Shown piece by piece: positions 8,015 to 15,130 of a DNA stretch of 64,000 nucleotides. The DNA is from Eubacterium sp. Lineage in GTDB: Bacteria; Bacillota; Clostridia; Lachnospirales; Lachnospiraceae. A model generated the notes under the pieces. The model saw nothing but the letters and a program-made list of their open reading frames with translations. It was not told the origin of the DNA and searched no databases. A program made the position numbers and the translations under genes. The stretch covers positions 1 through 64,000 of the forward strand of contig JAFWIO010000035.1 of NCBI GenBank assembly GCA_017514785.1, in the 5' to 3' direction. Each line of letters starts with the position of its first letter. Positions within the stretch are counted from its first letter, which is position 1.

Positions 8015-8043
8015 ATTCTAACACAACTATTCGCAAAACACAA
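8015..8043 (-). promoter_or_regulatory. candidate promoter of ttcA
   Basis: On the minus strand: TTGTGT (8043-8038), 17-base spacer, TAGAAT (8020-8015). It implies a leader of about 60 bases containing a small hairpin (7973-7987). Confidence 0.55.
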
Positions 8044-8061
8044 GTTTAACGAAGAAATATA

Positions 8062-8104
8062 TATAAAAAATAATGCTGGAACCCCCATAAATACTGGGAA
8101 TTCC
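8062..8104 (-). terminator. terminator of aroB-lspA-rluD
   Basis: On the minus strand GGAATTCCC pairs with GGGGGTTCC (two G-U pairs) around a nine-base loop, followed by a short spacer and ATTATTTTTT. Confidence 0.7.
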
Positions 8105-8152
8105 TAAAAATGGCTATTTTTTATTAAATTGTTATTTAAACGTTATTTACTA

Positions 8153-9061
8153 TTACTCTTCAAGTATATCTAACAAGTGTTTAAAGTATTCTGGTTCATC
8201 TACTTCAAACTCTACATATTCTTTTGTACTAGGATGAATAAATCCTATTGTCTTTGCATGTAAACACTGTCCAGTTAGATTGAATTTGCATTTTTGTCTA
8301 CCATATTGATCATCTCCAAGCAACGGATGATTAATATGCGCCATATGAACTCTTATTTGATGAGTTCGTCCTGTTTCTAGTTTAAATTGCACTAATGTAT
8401 AATCTCTGAAGCGTTTTAACACTTTATAGTGTGTAATTGCACGTTTTCCATCCTCGTTAACGCTCATGAGCTTTCTATCGCGTTTATTACGACCAATTGG
8501 TGCATCAATCGTACCTTCGTCGTCTTTTAACACGCCACAGACTATTCCAACGTAGATTCTATTGATTGAATGCTCAGATAATTGATCTGCGACAAAATTA
8601 TGACTTTGATCATTTTTACATACAATTAAGCAGCCAGTCGTGTTTTTATCAATTCTATGTACAATACCAGGTCTTAACACGCCGTTAATATTAGACAATG
8701 AATTCTTACAATGATACATTAACGCATTAACTAACGTGCCTGAGTAATTGCCTGGGGCCGGATGAACAACCATTTCTTTTGGCTTATTTACGATTAGAAC
8801 GTCATTATCTTCATAAATAATGTCCAATGGTATGTTTTCAGCCTCAATATTAGCTTCTATAGGCTCTGGAATATCTATTTGTATTCTATCATCGGCCTTA
8901 ACCTTATAATTAGGCTTAATAATAGAGTTATTTACCAATATATGACCATCTTTTAGAAGTTTTTGGATGTAACTTCTTGATTGATCAGGCAATAACTCAT
9001 TTAAATACTTATCTATTCTAATATGGTCAGTTGATTCATCAACTATAAAAATATTATCCAT
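8153..9061 (-). CDS. rluD: 23S rRNA pseudouridine synthase, RluD/RluA family
   Basis: 302 residues. An N-terminal S4 RNA-binding domain (about 13-75, with SYIQKLLKDGHILVN) is followed by the RluA-type catalytic domain. HRIDKNTTG near residue 133 is the family's catalytic HRLDxxTSG motif with its essential Asp. GRTHQIRVHMAHINHPLLGD is the second conserved block. By analogy it modifies helix 69 of 23S rRNA, but the exact uridines are inferred. It lies 29 bases after lspA, as in many Firmicutes. Confidence 0.93.
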   Translation of the reverse strand: MDNIFIVDESTDHIRIDKYLNELLPDQSRSYIQKLLKDGHILVNNSIIKPNYKVKADDRIQIDIPEPIEANIEAENIPLDIIYEDNDVLIVNKPKEMVVHPAPGNYSGTLVNALMYHCKNSLSNINGVLRPGIVHRIDKNTTGCLIVCKNDQSHNFVADQLSEHSINRIYVGIVCGVLKDDEGTIDAPIGRNKRDRKLMSVNEDGKRAITHYKVLKRFRDYTLVQFKLETGRTHQIRVHMAHINHPLLGDDQYGRQKCKFNLTGQCLHAKTIGFIHPSTKEYVEFEVDEPEYFKHLLDILEE

Positions 9062-9090
9062 AATACCTTCTGATACAAAGTTGTAATATA

Positions 9091-9642
9091 TTATTTATCC
9101 TCTGGGTTCTTCTTAAACGTAAACACACTGTTAAATGTATCGTTATCTACTTTAAAAATACACATAATGAATAATAAAATACATGAAACTGTTATATAGC
9201 AATCTGCCACATTGAATATTGGAAAATTAATGAAATCAAATGAAATAAAATCAATTACATATCCATTAGCCATACGATCAATTAGATTGCCAATTGCTCC
9301 AGCCACTAACACTATCATTAAAATATTAAGTGTTTTAACAGTTGGATTTAACGAATAGTCTGTCTTATACTTTTTGTAAATGTTGTATATAAACTTTCCA
9401 ATTACTATTAGTGCGAATATTGTAAATATAATAAACAAAATTATTCTTCCAGATAATATTCCCCATGCGGCACCTGTATTTCCACCTGGTAAGTACTTAA
9501 AGCTTACAATATTCTTTATTATTGTATAGCTCTTCTGCCCCTTTATATGGGCTTTTGCTAAGTATTTAGTTATCTGGTCAAATGCAACTAAAAAAGCCAA
9601 TAATAAGGCATTTTTTAGCCAAAATAAGTGATTTTTATTCAT
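9091..9642 (-). CDS. lspA: lipoprotein signal peptidase LspA (signal peptidase II)
   Basis: 183 residues with four membrane segments. The two catalytic aspartates lie in conserved context: NLIDR near residue 118 and FNVADCYI near 143. LspA cleaves diacylglyceryl-modified prolipoproteins just before the lipobox cysteine. The chain is slightly longer than the usual 150-170 because of a charged C-terminal tail (FKKNPEDK). An AGGGTG site precedes the ATG. It sits between aroB and rluD in one transcription unit. Confidence 0.96.
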   Translation of the reverse strand: MNKNHLFWLKNALLLAFLVAFDQITKYLAKAHIKGQKSYTIIKNIVSFKYLPGGNTGAAWGILSGRIILFIIFTIFALIVIGKFIYNIYKKYKTDYSLNPTVKTLNILMIVLVAGAIGNLIDRMANGYVIDFISFDFINFPIFNVADCYITVSCILLFIMCIFKVDNDTFNSVFTFKKNPEDK

Positions 9643-9660
9643 TATTACACCCTTTTTATA

Positions 9661-10785
9661 CTATTGTGCATCATCTTGAACCGTAATAGTTTCTATAGCA
9701 TTAATAAGCAGTTCTTTTTCGTCTTCTGGCATATTATGGAAGTTAACTTTATAGAAGTTTACTTTACCAATACGTTTCAATACGATAAATGTAATTTGGC
9801 CAGAATGCATCTTTTTATCATTTAATATTTCTCTTAAAATCTCATTTGAACTTATTCCTGATACTGTAATAGGTAATCCAAATGATGCTAATGTATTTTT
9901 AATTGAATTAAATGTAGACAGATCTATTTGTCCTATCTTATAAGAAATATAAGCTGCAGCAACCATTCCTAATGATACACATTCGCCGTGCAAGTATTCG
10001 AAACCTTTACATTTTTCTATAGCATGTCCGAATGTATGTCCAAAGTTTAAAATCTTACGCACATTCTTCTCATATGGATCGTCTTCTACAATAATCTTTT
10101 TCAATCTACAACACATATAAACAACATTAGATAAAGTATGTAAATCGTGAGATTTGATTTTTGCAATATTTTTATTTAGATAATGATAAAAATCATCAGC
10201 CATAATTAATCCATACTTTATTACCTCACCCATACCCGCATTAAATTCTCTTTCAGTCAAAGTCTTTAAAGTACTTAAGTTTATATAAACTAATTTAGGC
10301 ATCTTAAAAGCGCCAATAATATTTTTATGATCTTTAAAATCGATTCCAGTTTTTCCGCCAATACTTGAATCAACTTGAGAAAGCAATGTCGTTGGAACTT
10401 GAATATAATCTATGCCGCGCATATATGTAGCAGCAACAAATCCAGTAATATCTCCAACAACACCTCCACCTAAAGCAATTAGTAAATCTTTGCGATCGAA
10501 TTTCTTTTTTACCAAAACATCATATATTTTATTAACTGTCTCCTGACGCTTAGATAGTTCGCCCGCATGAAATTGTACAACTGTACATTGTTTACAATTC
10601 ATGTCAACCAAACTCATAACTTCATTAGCGTATAGTTTTGAAACATTAGAATCCGTAACAATACAAATGCGCTTCTTTTCAATATTGAATTTAAGAATCT
10701 CTTTTTTGAGTTCTTTAAAGCTGTCGCTAAAAATAATATCATAGGCATGTTCGCCTTCGTTATTAATTTGAATAACATTATCCAT
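9661..10785 (-). CDS. aroB: 3-dehydroquinate synthase
   Basis: 374 residues from the ATG at 10785, preceded by GGGAG at eight bases; an in-frame TTG at 10800 is also possible because AGGAGG lies seven bases before it. AroB converts DAHP to 3-dehydroquinate, step two of the shikimate pathway, using NAD and a metal ion. Visible are the NAD-binding GGGVVGDITGF, the PTTLLSQVDSSIGGKTG block, and NFGHTFGHAIE carrying metal-ligand histidines. It is the first gene of aroB-lspA-rluD and immediately follows a terminator. No other shikimate genes are nearby. Confidence 0.96.
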   Translation of the reverse strand: MDNVIQINNEGEHAYDIIFSDSFKELKKEILKFNIEKKRICIVTDSNVSKLYANEVMSLVDMNCKQCTVVQFHAGELSKRQETVNKIYDVLVKKKFDRKDLLIALGGGVVGDITGFVAATYMRGIDYIQVPTTLLSQVDSSIGGKTGIDFKDHKNIIGAFKMPKLVYINLSTLKTLTEREFNAGMGEVIKYGLIMADDFYHYLNKNIAKIKSHDLHTLSNVVYMCCRLKKIIVEDDPYEKNVRKILNFGHTFGHAIEKCKGFEYLHGECVSLGMVAAAYISYKIGQIDLSTFNSIKNTLASFGLPITVSGISSNEILREILNDKKMHSGQITFIVLKRIGKVNFYKVNFHNMPEDEKELLINAIETITVQDDAQ

Positions 10786-10798
10786 ATCTTTATCTCCC

Positions 10799-10827
10799 AA
10801 AAATAAACCTCCTGAAAATTCAGGAGG
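10799..10827 (-). terminator. terminator after sepF, overlapping the aroB leader
   Basis: CCTCCTGA pairs with TCAGGAGG around a four-base loop, followed on the minus strand by TTTATTTTT. The 3' arm contains an AGGAGG, so folding would also hide a potential ribosome binding site for the alternative TTG start of aroB. Confidence 0.75.
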
Positions 10828-10838
10828 TAGTTGTTAAT

Positions 10839-11360
10839 TTAATAAGCTGAACCAGTGTTTGCTTTAGCATTAATATCAATGCCATTTACGATATCCATAA
10901 TATCTCCAGAAATTTCAATTCGTGCAGGTGTTATTAAGTAAATTGAATTACTAACTCTTTGAAGATTTCCTGAGATTGCGTAGCATCCACCTGATACAGT
11001 ATCAACAATTCTCTGTGCTACATCAATTTTAATACCTTCTAAATTAAGAACAACTGCCTTGCCACTTAATAATTCATCAATAACTTCAATAGAATTATCG
11101 TGAGTAGTTGGTTTAACAACAGTTACTTCAAATGCAGTTCTAGTTTGATGCATTGGAACAACTTTCTTAGATGATCTAGACGAGCGAGATGTTTTTGTAA
11201 AATCTTCTTCATCAGCGTAGTCATCATATTTTTTTCTTTTTGATTTAGATGTCTTTTTTGGTTCTTCTACATCATCATAAAAATCATCACCATAATAGTC
11301 ATCATCAAATTCATCATAGTTAATTGTGAATAGATTTTTTATCTTATCAAATGCACCCAT
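10839..11360 (-). CDS. sepF: cell division protein SepF
   Basis: 173 residues. SepF bundles FtsZ filaments and tethers them to the membrane. The N-terminus (GAFDKIKNLF) is the amphipathic membrane-binding helix. A low-complexity Asp/Tyr/Lys/Ser linker follows (about 15-70). The C-terminal domain (about 75-170) has AVVLNLEGIKIDVAQRIVD and the GG turn typical of SepF. AGGAG precedes the ATG. It is the last gene of the HlyD-like/ylmE/sepF unit; a ylmE-sepF pair is usual in Firmicutes. Confidence 0.96.
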   Translation of the reverse strand: MGAFDKIKNLFTINYDEFDDDYYGDDFYDDVEEPKKTSKSKRKKYDDYADEEDFTKTSRSSRSSKKVVPMHQTRTAFEVTVVKPTTHDNSIEVIDELLSGKAVVLNLEGIKIDVAQRIVDTVSGGCYAISGNLQRVSNSIYLITPARIEISGDIMDIVNGIDINAKANTGSAY

Positions 11361-11371
11361 GTTTTCATCTC

Positions 11372-12064
11372 CTATATATTATAATTTCTTTCTCCAAATA
11401 TTTTTGTTCCAACTCTTATCATTGTGGAACCTTCTTCTATAGCAACTTTGTAGTCGCCAGACATGCCCATTGAGAGCACACTCATAGTAACATTATCGAT
11501 GTTTTTAGAGTCGATGTCAACTGATAATTCTTTAAGTTTTTTGAAGTAAATTCTGTTATCTTCTGGCTCTAAAGTATATGGAGCGATTGTCATTAATCCG
11601 CAAATATTTACATGTTCTAACTTTGAAATCTCACGAATCAATTCTTCGGTTTCCTCTGGTTTAATTCCAAATTTACTCTCTTCTCCCGCCATATTAACTT
11701 CGATTAAAATCTTCGCAGTTAAATCTTTTTTTGCAAATTCTTTTTCAATCTGATTTGCAAGTCTTAATGAATCAACGGAATGAATCATCTTAGCTTTACC
11801 AACCAAATATTTAACTTTATTTCTTTGCAAATGACCTATCATATGCCAGTTAATATTTTTAGGCAGTAAATCATATTTCTGATCTAATTCTTGTACTTTG
11901 TTTTCGCCGTAGTCTAAACATCCACTTTCTAAAGCCTCTTCTATATCAGTGTAAGGTTTTGTTTTGCTTACAGCAATCAATGTAACTTCACTAGGATCAC
12001 GTCCTACCTTGGCACATGTTTCATTTATTTCATTTTGAATTTCTTTTATATTTTCTACTATCAT
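11372..12064 (-). CDS. ylmE: PLP homeostasis protein, YggS/YlmE family
   Basis: 230 residues, the normal length. The family is a one-domain TIM barrel that binds pyridoxal phosphate and helps control vitamin B6 pools, without a known catalytic reaction. Lys34 in AVSKTKP is the PLP lysine. YGENKVQE, HMIGHLQRNK and MGMSGDYKVAIEEGSTMIRVG are the conserved blocks. It lies 12 bases upstream of sepF, as in the Bacillus ylm cluster. Confidence 0.96.
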   Translation of the reverse strand: MIVENIKEIQNEINETCAKVGRDPSEVTLIAVSKTKPYTDIEEALESGCLDYGENKVQELDQKYDLLPKNINWHMIGHLQRNKVKYLVGKAKMIHSVDSLRLANQIEKEFAKKDLTAKILIEVNMAGEESKFGIKPEETEELIREISKLEHVNICGLMTIAPYTLEPEDNRIYFKKLKELSVDIDSKNIDNVTMSVLSMGMSGDYKVAIEEGSTMIRVGTKIFGERNYNI

Positions 12065-12076
12065 AAATCACCTATA

Positions 12077-13453
12077 TTATTGTGAAACAATTTGGTTTTC
12101 TTTTACAGAATCAGAGTTAAGCACTATACGGTCATAAATAGAAACGCTAAATACATCACCTGATTTAATAATGTAGTATTCGTCTGTCGAATTTAGAATT
12201 TTAACTCTCACAAATTTTGTGTATCCATTATTTATATTGTAAACGCCATTAAATGTTTTTGTTTTTCCTACAGTAAATGTATCTGTAGAATTTGCCATTT
12301 GCAATACATCGCCTGCGTCAAAGGATGTGGTCGATACATAATAATTCTTTGAATCAGAATATGCAATTGGCGGATATACTATCTTATTTTTTCCATTTGA
12401 TTTTTTAATATTAAACGCTATTTCATCTGAATTTCCACCGATTATTCCATACTCTTTAGGAATAACATATACACTCTTCTTAACTAATGAAGACTTAGGA
12501 ATCTTAAGTCCGTCTTCTACATCATTTATTATTTGAATATTAACAAATCTATCGTTAGCAAATCTTATGCAATACTTCGACAAAGAAATAATCCCATAAT
12601 TCTTTCCGTCTTTTCCTTTAATAATTTTAAAGTTTGCTGTTGAATCTAGATTGTCGTTTGTGAATTTAATTCTTACGCCTTTCACACCCTTATATTTTTG
12701 AACATCTTCATCTTCTAACTCTATGGCGATGCTCCATTCATCATCAGTTATAACTTTATATATTTCTTCTCCCACTTCCATTTCATCACCTGTTTTTCTA
12801 GTTGTGATTTTTCTAGAAGCTTTGGTAAAGTCAGATTCTTGTAAATCTTTTGGCTTGATCTTTTCAAAACCATCTAACTGATATGAAACAATACCTGAGT
12901 ATTTTGATTTGTTTATAGAATAAGTAGTTCCAGTCTTCTTGGCAATTTTCTTTAATGTTTTTGTATTAATTAAATCAATAACTGAACCTTTTAGAGAAGA
13001 CTTAAATTCGTAGACATCATTAAAAGACATATCATCATAATCACTGCTGTAATCATTGATCAAGTCGTTTAATGATGATACGTTCTCGTTTGATAACTTT
13101 GAATTGGCATTTGATTTTGCAAGATAATCTGAAAGTTTTCCAGAAGAATCTATGCTGTAAAGAGTTGTGCTTTTCGAAACTCTTAATCCTTCTCTCACAA
13201 AGAATTCAATATATCCAGTAGACTCAGCTGTAGCAATCTTTTCTTTTCTGATTGAAAGTCCTGAATATATCTTTGAATTATTTTCAGCATTAGAACCAGG
13301 CGACACCTCATAATATTTAGTTTTAGGTGTCATAATAGCAATAATACCTGAGATTAAAAAGTAAATTAGAAGGACAACCAAAAAAACAACACCAATATTC
13401 AAATGAAATCGGTTCTTTTTAAATGATACTTCTCTCTTATTCTTTTTACTCAT
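12077..13453 (-). CDS. HlyD-like single-pass membrane protein of the sepF operon
   Basis: 458 residues. A basic cytoplasmic N-terminus and one membrane segment (about 19-41) precede a long extracytoplasmic region. The region just after the membrane (SPGSNAENNSKIYSGLSIRKE) and a later beta-rich part resemble HlyD/membrane-fusion adaptor folds. The long helical hairpin of true efflux adaptors is short here, and no transporter gene is adjacent. Position just ahead of ylmE and sepF suggests a role in division or envelope assembly (inference). AAGGA precedes the ATG. Confidence 0.75.
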   Translation of the reverse strand: MSKKNKREVSFKKNRFHLNIGVVFLVVLLIYFLISGIIAIMTPKTKYYEVSPGSNAENNSKIYSGLSIRKEKIATAESTGYIEFFVREGLRVSKSTTLYSIDSSGKLSDYLAKSNANSKLSNENVSSLNDLINDYSSDYDDMSFNDVYEFKSSLKGSVIDLINTKTLKKIAKKTGTTYSINKSKYSGIVSYQLDGFEKIKPKDLQESDFTKASRKITTRKTGDEMEVGEEIYKVITDDEWSIAIELEDEDVQKYKGVKGVRIKFTNDNLDSTANFKIIKGKDGKNYGIISLSKYCIRFANDRFVNIQIINDVEDGLKIPKSSLVKKSVYVIPKEYGIIGGNSDEIAFNIKKSNGKNKIVYPPIAYSDSKNYYVSTTSFDAGDVLQMANSTDTFTVGKTKTFNGVYNINNGYTKFVRVKILNSTDEYYIIKSGDVFSVSIYDRIVLNSDSVKENQIVSQ

Positions 13454-13464
13454 TTTTAATCCTT

Positions 13465-13494
13465 AAAAGGCGAAAGTATAAACTCTCGCCTTTT
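13465..13494 (-). terminator. terminator-like hairpin after the P-loop gene
   Basis: AAAAGGCGA and TCGCCTTTT pair around a 12-base loop that can extend the stem. Only four T follow on the minus strand before the ribosome binding site of the HlyD-like gene, so it may be leaky. Confidence 0.55.
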
Positions 13495-13502
13495 ACAATG
13501 AA

Positions 13503-13916
13503 TTAACAAGAAAATACAATCTTGTCCTGTACGCTATCTGGTAAATCATCTTTGTTTGCACTAATACTTACAACAAATTCTACATCAGTGCTTAAAGCAT
13601 CTAGCTTGTCAATGATAGTAGCAATCTCTGAAGCTGTAAGTGCAGATAGTTTTAGTAAACTGTCGATGAAAACCATTTCAATATCGTGGTTACCCGCAAG
13701 CAATCCTGATACAAATCCTAGGAAACTATCACTAGATTTAACTGGATATTCTGAAATATCGATCAATCTAATCTGATTGTTTAACTCATACATGTGTTGG
13801 TCACTCTTATCAATATAGACTACTGAACCATCCACATCTTTAACAGCTTGTGCTGCTAGAGTTAACATCTCCTTTGTTTTTCCTTTGCCTTTGGCACCAC
13901 AGATAATCTTCACCAT
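13503..13916 (-). CDS. small P-loop NTPase-like protein, function unknown
   Basis: 137 residues. A Walker A loop starts almost at the N-terminus (CGAKGKGKTK, about residues 6-15). A hydrophobic strand ending in Asp (EIEMV-type, MVFIDS, about residue 85) looks like Walker B. The rest alternates short strands and helices, as in a minimal P-loop fold without sensor or lid modules. No signal peptide or membrane segment. AGGAGG precedes the ATG. It lies between the mre-mrdA-rodA operon and the HlyD-like/ylmE/sepF genes, so a link to cell-wall growth or division is possible but unproven. Confidence 0.8.
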   Translation of the reverse strand: MVKIICGAKGKGKTKEMLTLAAQAVKDVDGSVVYIDKSDQHMYELNNQIRLIDISEYPVKSSDSFLGFVSGLLAGNHDIEMVFIDSLLKLSALTASEIATIIDKLDALSTDVEFVVSISANKDDLPDSVQDKIVFSC

Positions 13917-13982
13917 AGCGCTATCCTCCTTGTATTTTATTTATATTTAAGTTTGCTGCTTAAAGTGCAACGCACATAGCAT

Positions 13983-15116
13983 TTATTTTTGTCTCTGCAA
14001 GCCTATGTTTAGAACAATACCGACACCACAGAATAAACTTAAGAGTGATGTTGGTCCGTAACTAACAAATGGTAATGTAATACCAGTGTTTGGTAGTAAC
14101 ATAGTTGCAACAGAAATATTTATAAACGACTGAATCGCTATTAGAACTCCAAATCCATAACAGAATAATCTACTACTTATATCGGGGGCTCGCGAACCAA
14201 CTATCATACACTCAATTACAACGAGCAACAATAATATTATGACAGCGGCCGCGCCAAAGAATCCAAGTTCTTCACCTATAATTGTAAAGATAAAGTCTGT
14301 ATGCGCTTCAGATAAAAACTTACCGTTCTTTACCGAGGTAGCATTTTCATTCTCAATACCTTTACCTCTTAAACCACCAGATCCAATAGCAAGTAGTGAG
14401 TTCTCCTGCTGATATCTGATTTCTTTAGCTTCTTTATTATCTTCTTGGAAAAATCCAACAATACGGTTGTACTGGTACTCTTGTAAGATTCCACTTTTTG
14501 GATTTACAGCGAAGAATCCAAATACGAGTACAACTGGTACTGCTATTATTGCAATAGCTGCAATGATTTTTCCACTCATGTTTGATAAGAACATTATAGC
14601 ACAAAACGTAACAAAAATAACTATGGTCGAAGACAAATCCGGCTCTCTAAATACCAAAAATAGTATTATAAATGCAAATAGATTTGTTAAGCCCAATGTC
14701 TTTAGCGTATCTAATGTTTCGTAGTGCTTTTGAATAAACATTACTATAAAAATAATTAAGAATAACTTAGCTACTTCTGATGGTTGGAATTGAACAAATC
14801 CCAAGTCAATCCATCTAGTAGCACCTAGTTTTGTTTGACCTAAAATCAAAACTAAAAGTAATAATCCAACGGCCACAAAATAGATTGGCCAATAGAATTT
14901 AAAGATAAACTTATAACTAAACAAAGTAAGAACAACTAAACCTACTATAGCTATTACAACACCCACTATTTGTCTGAGTTGGTAATCTTGACCTTCGGTA
15001 GCACTTCCGATTGCGAAAATTCCCAATGTAGTAAGCGCAGCAACATAAACTAACAATCTAAAGTTTAGTTTTGAAAGTTTGTATGAAGTTACTAATTCTT
15101 TAATCTTCCTAAACAT
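13983..15116 (-). CDS. rodA: SEDS peptidoglycan glycosyltransferase RodA
   Basis: 377 residues with about ten membrane segments. RodA/FtsW proteins polymerise lipid II glycan strands with a partner class B PBP. Conserved SEDS blocks are ARWIDLGFVQFQPSEVAKL-like (about residues 100-115), the long extracytoplasmic loop with GIENENATSVKNGKFLSEAHTDF-like sequence, and a C-terminal VSYGPTSLL. RodA rather than FtsW is chosen because it directly follows the PBP2 gene and mreBCD. GAGG precedes the ATG. Confidence 0.93.
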   Translation of the reverse strand: MFRKIKELVTSYKLSKLNFRLLVYVAALTTLGIFAIGSATEGQDYQLRQIVGVVIAIVGLVVLTLFSYKFIFKFYWPIYFVAVGLLLLVLILGQTKLGATRWIDLGFVQFQPSEVAKLFLIIFIVMFIQKHYETLDTLKTLGLTNLFAFIILFLVFREPDLSSTIVIFVTFCAIMFLSNMSGKIIAAIAIIAVPVVLVFGFFAVNPKSGILQEYQYNRIVGFFQEDNKEAKEIRYQQENSLLAIGSGGLRGKGIENENATSVKNGKFLSEAHTDFIFTIIGEELGFFGAAAVIILLLLVVIECMIVGSRAPDISSRLFCYGFGVLIAIQSFINISVATMLLPNTGITLPFVSYGPTSLLSLFCGVGIVLNIGLQRQK

Positions 15117-15130
15117 CTTGTCCTCTATTA

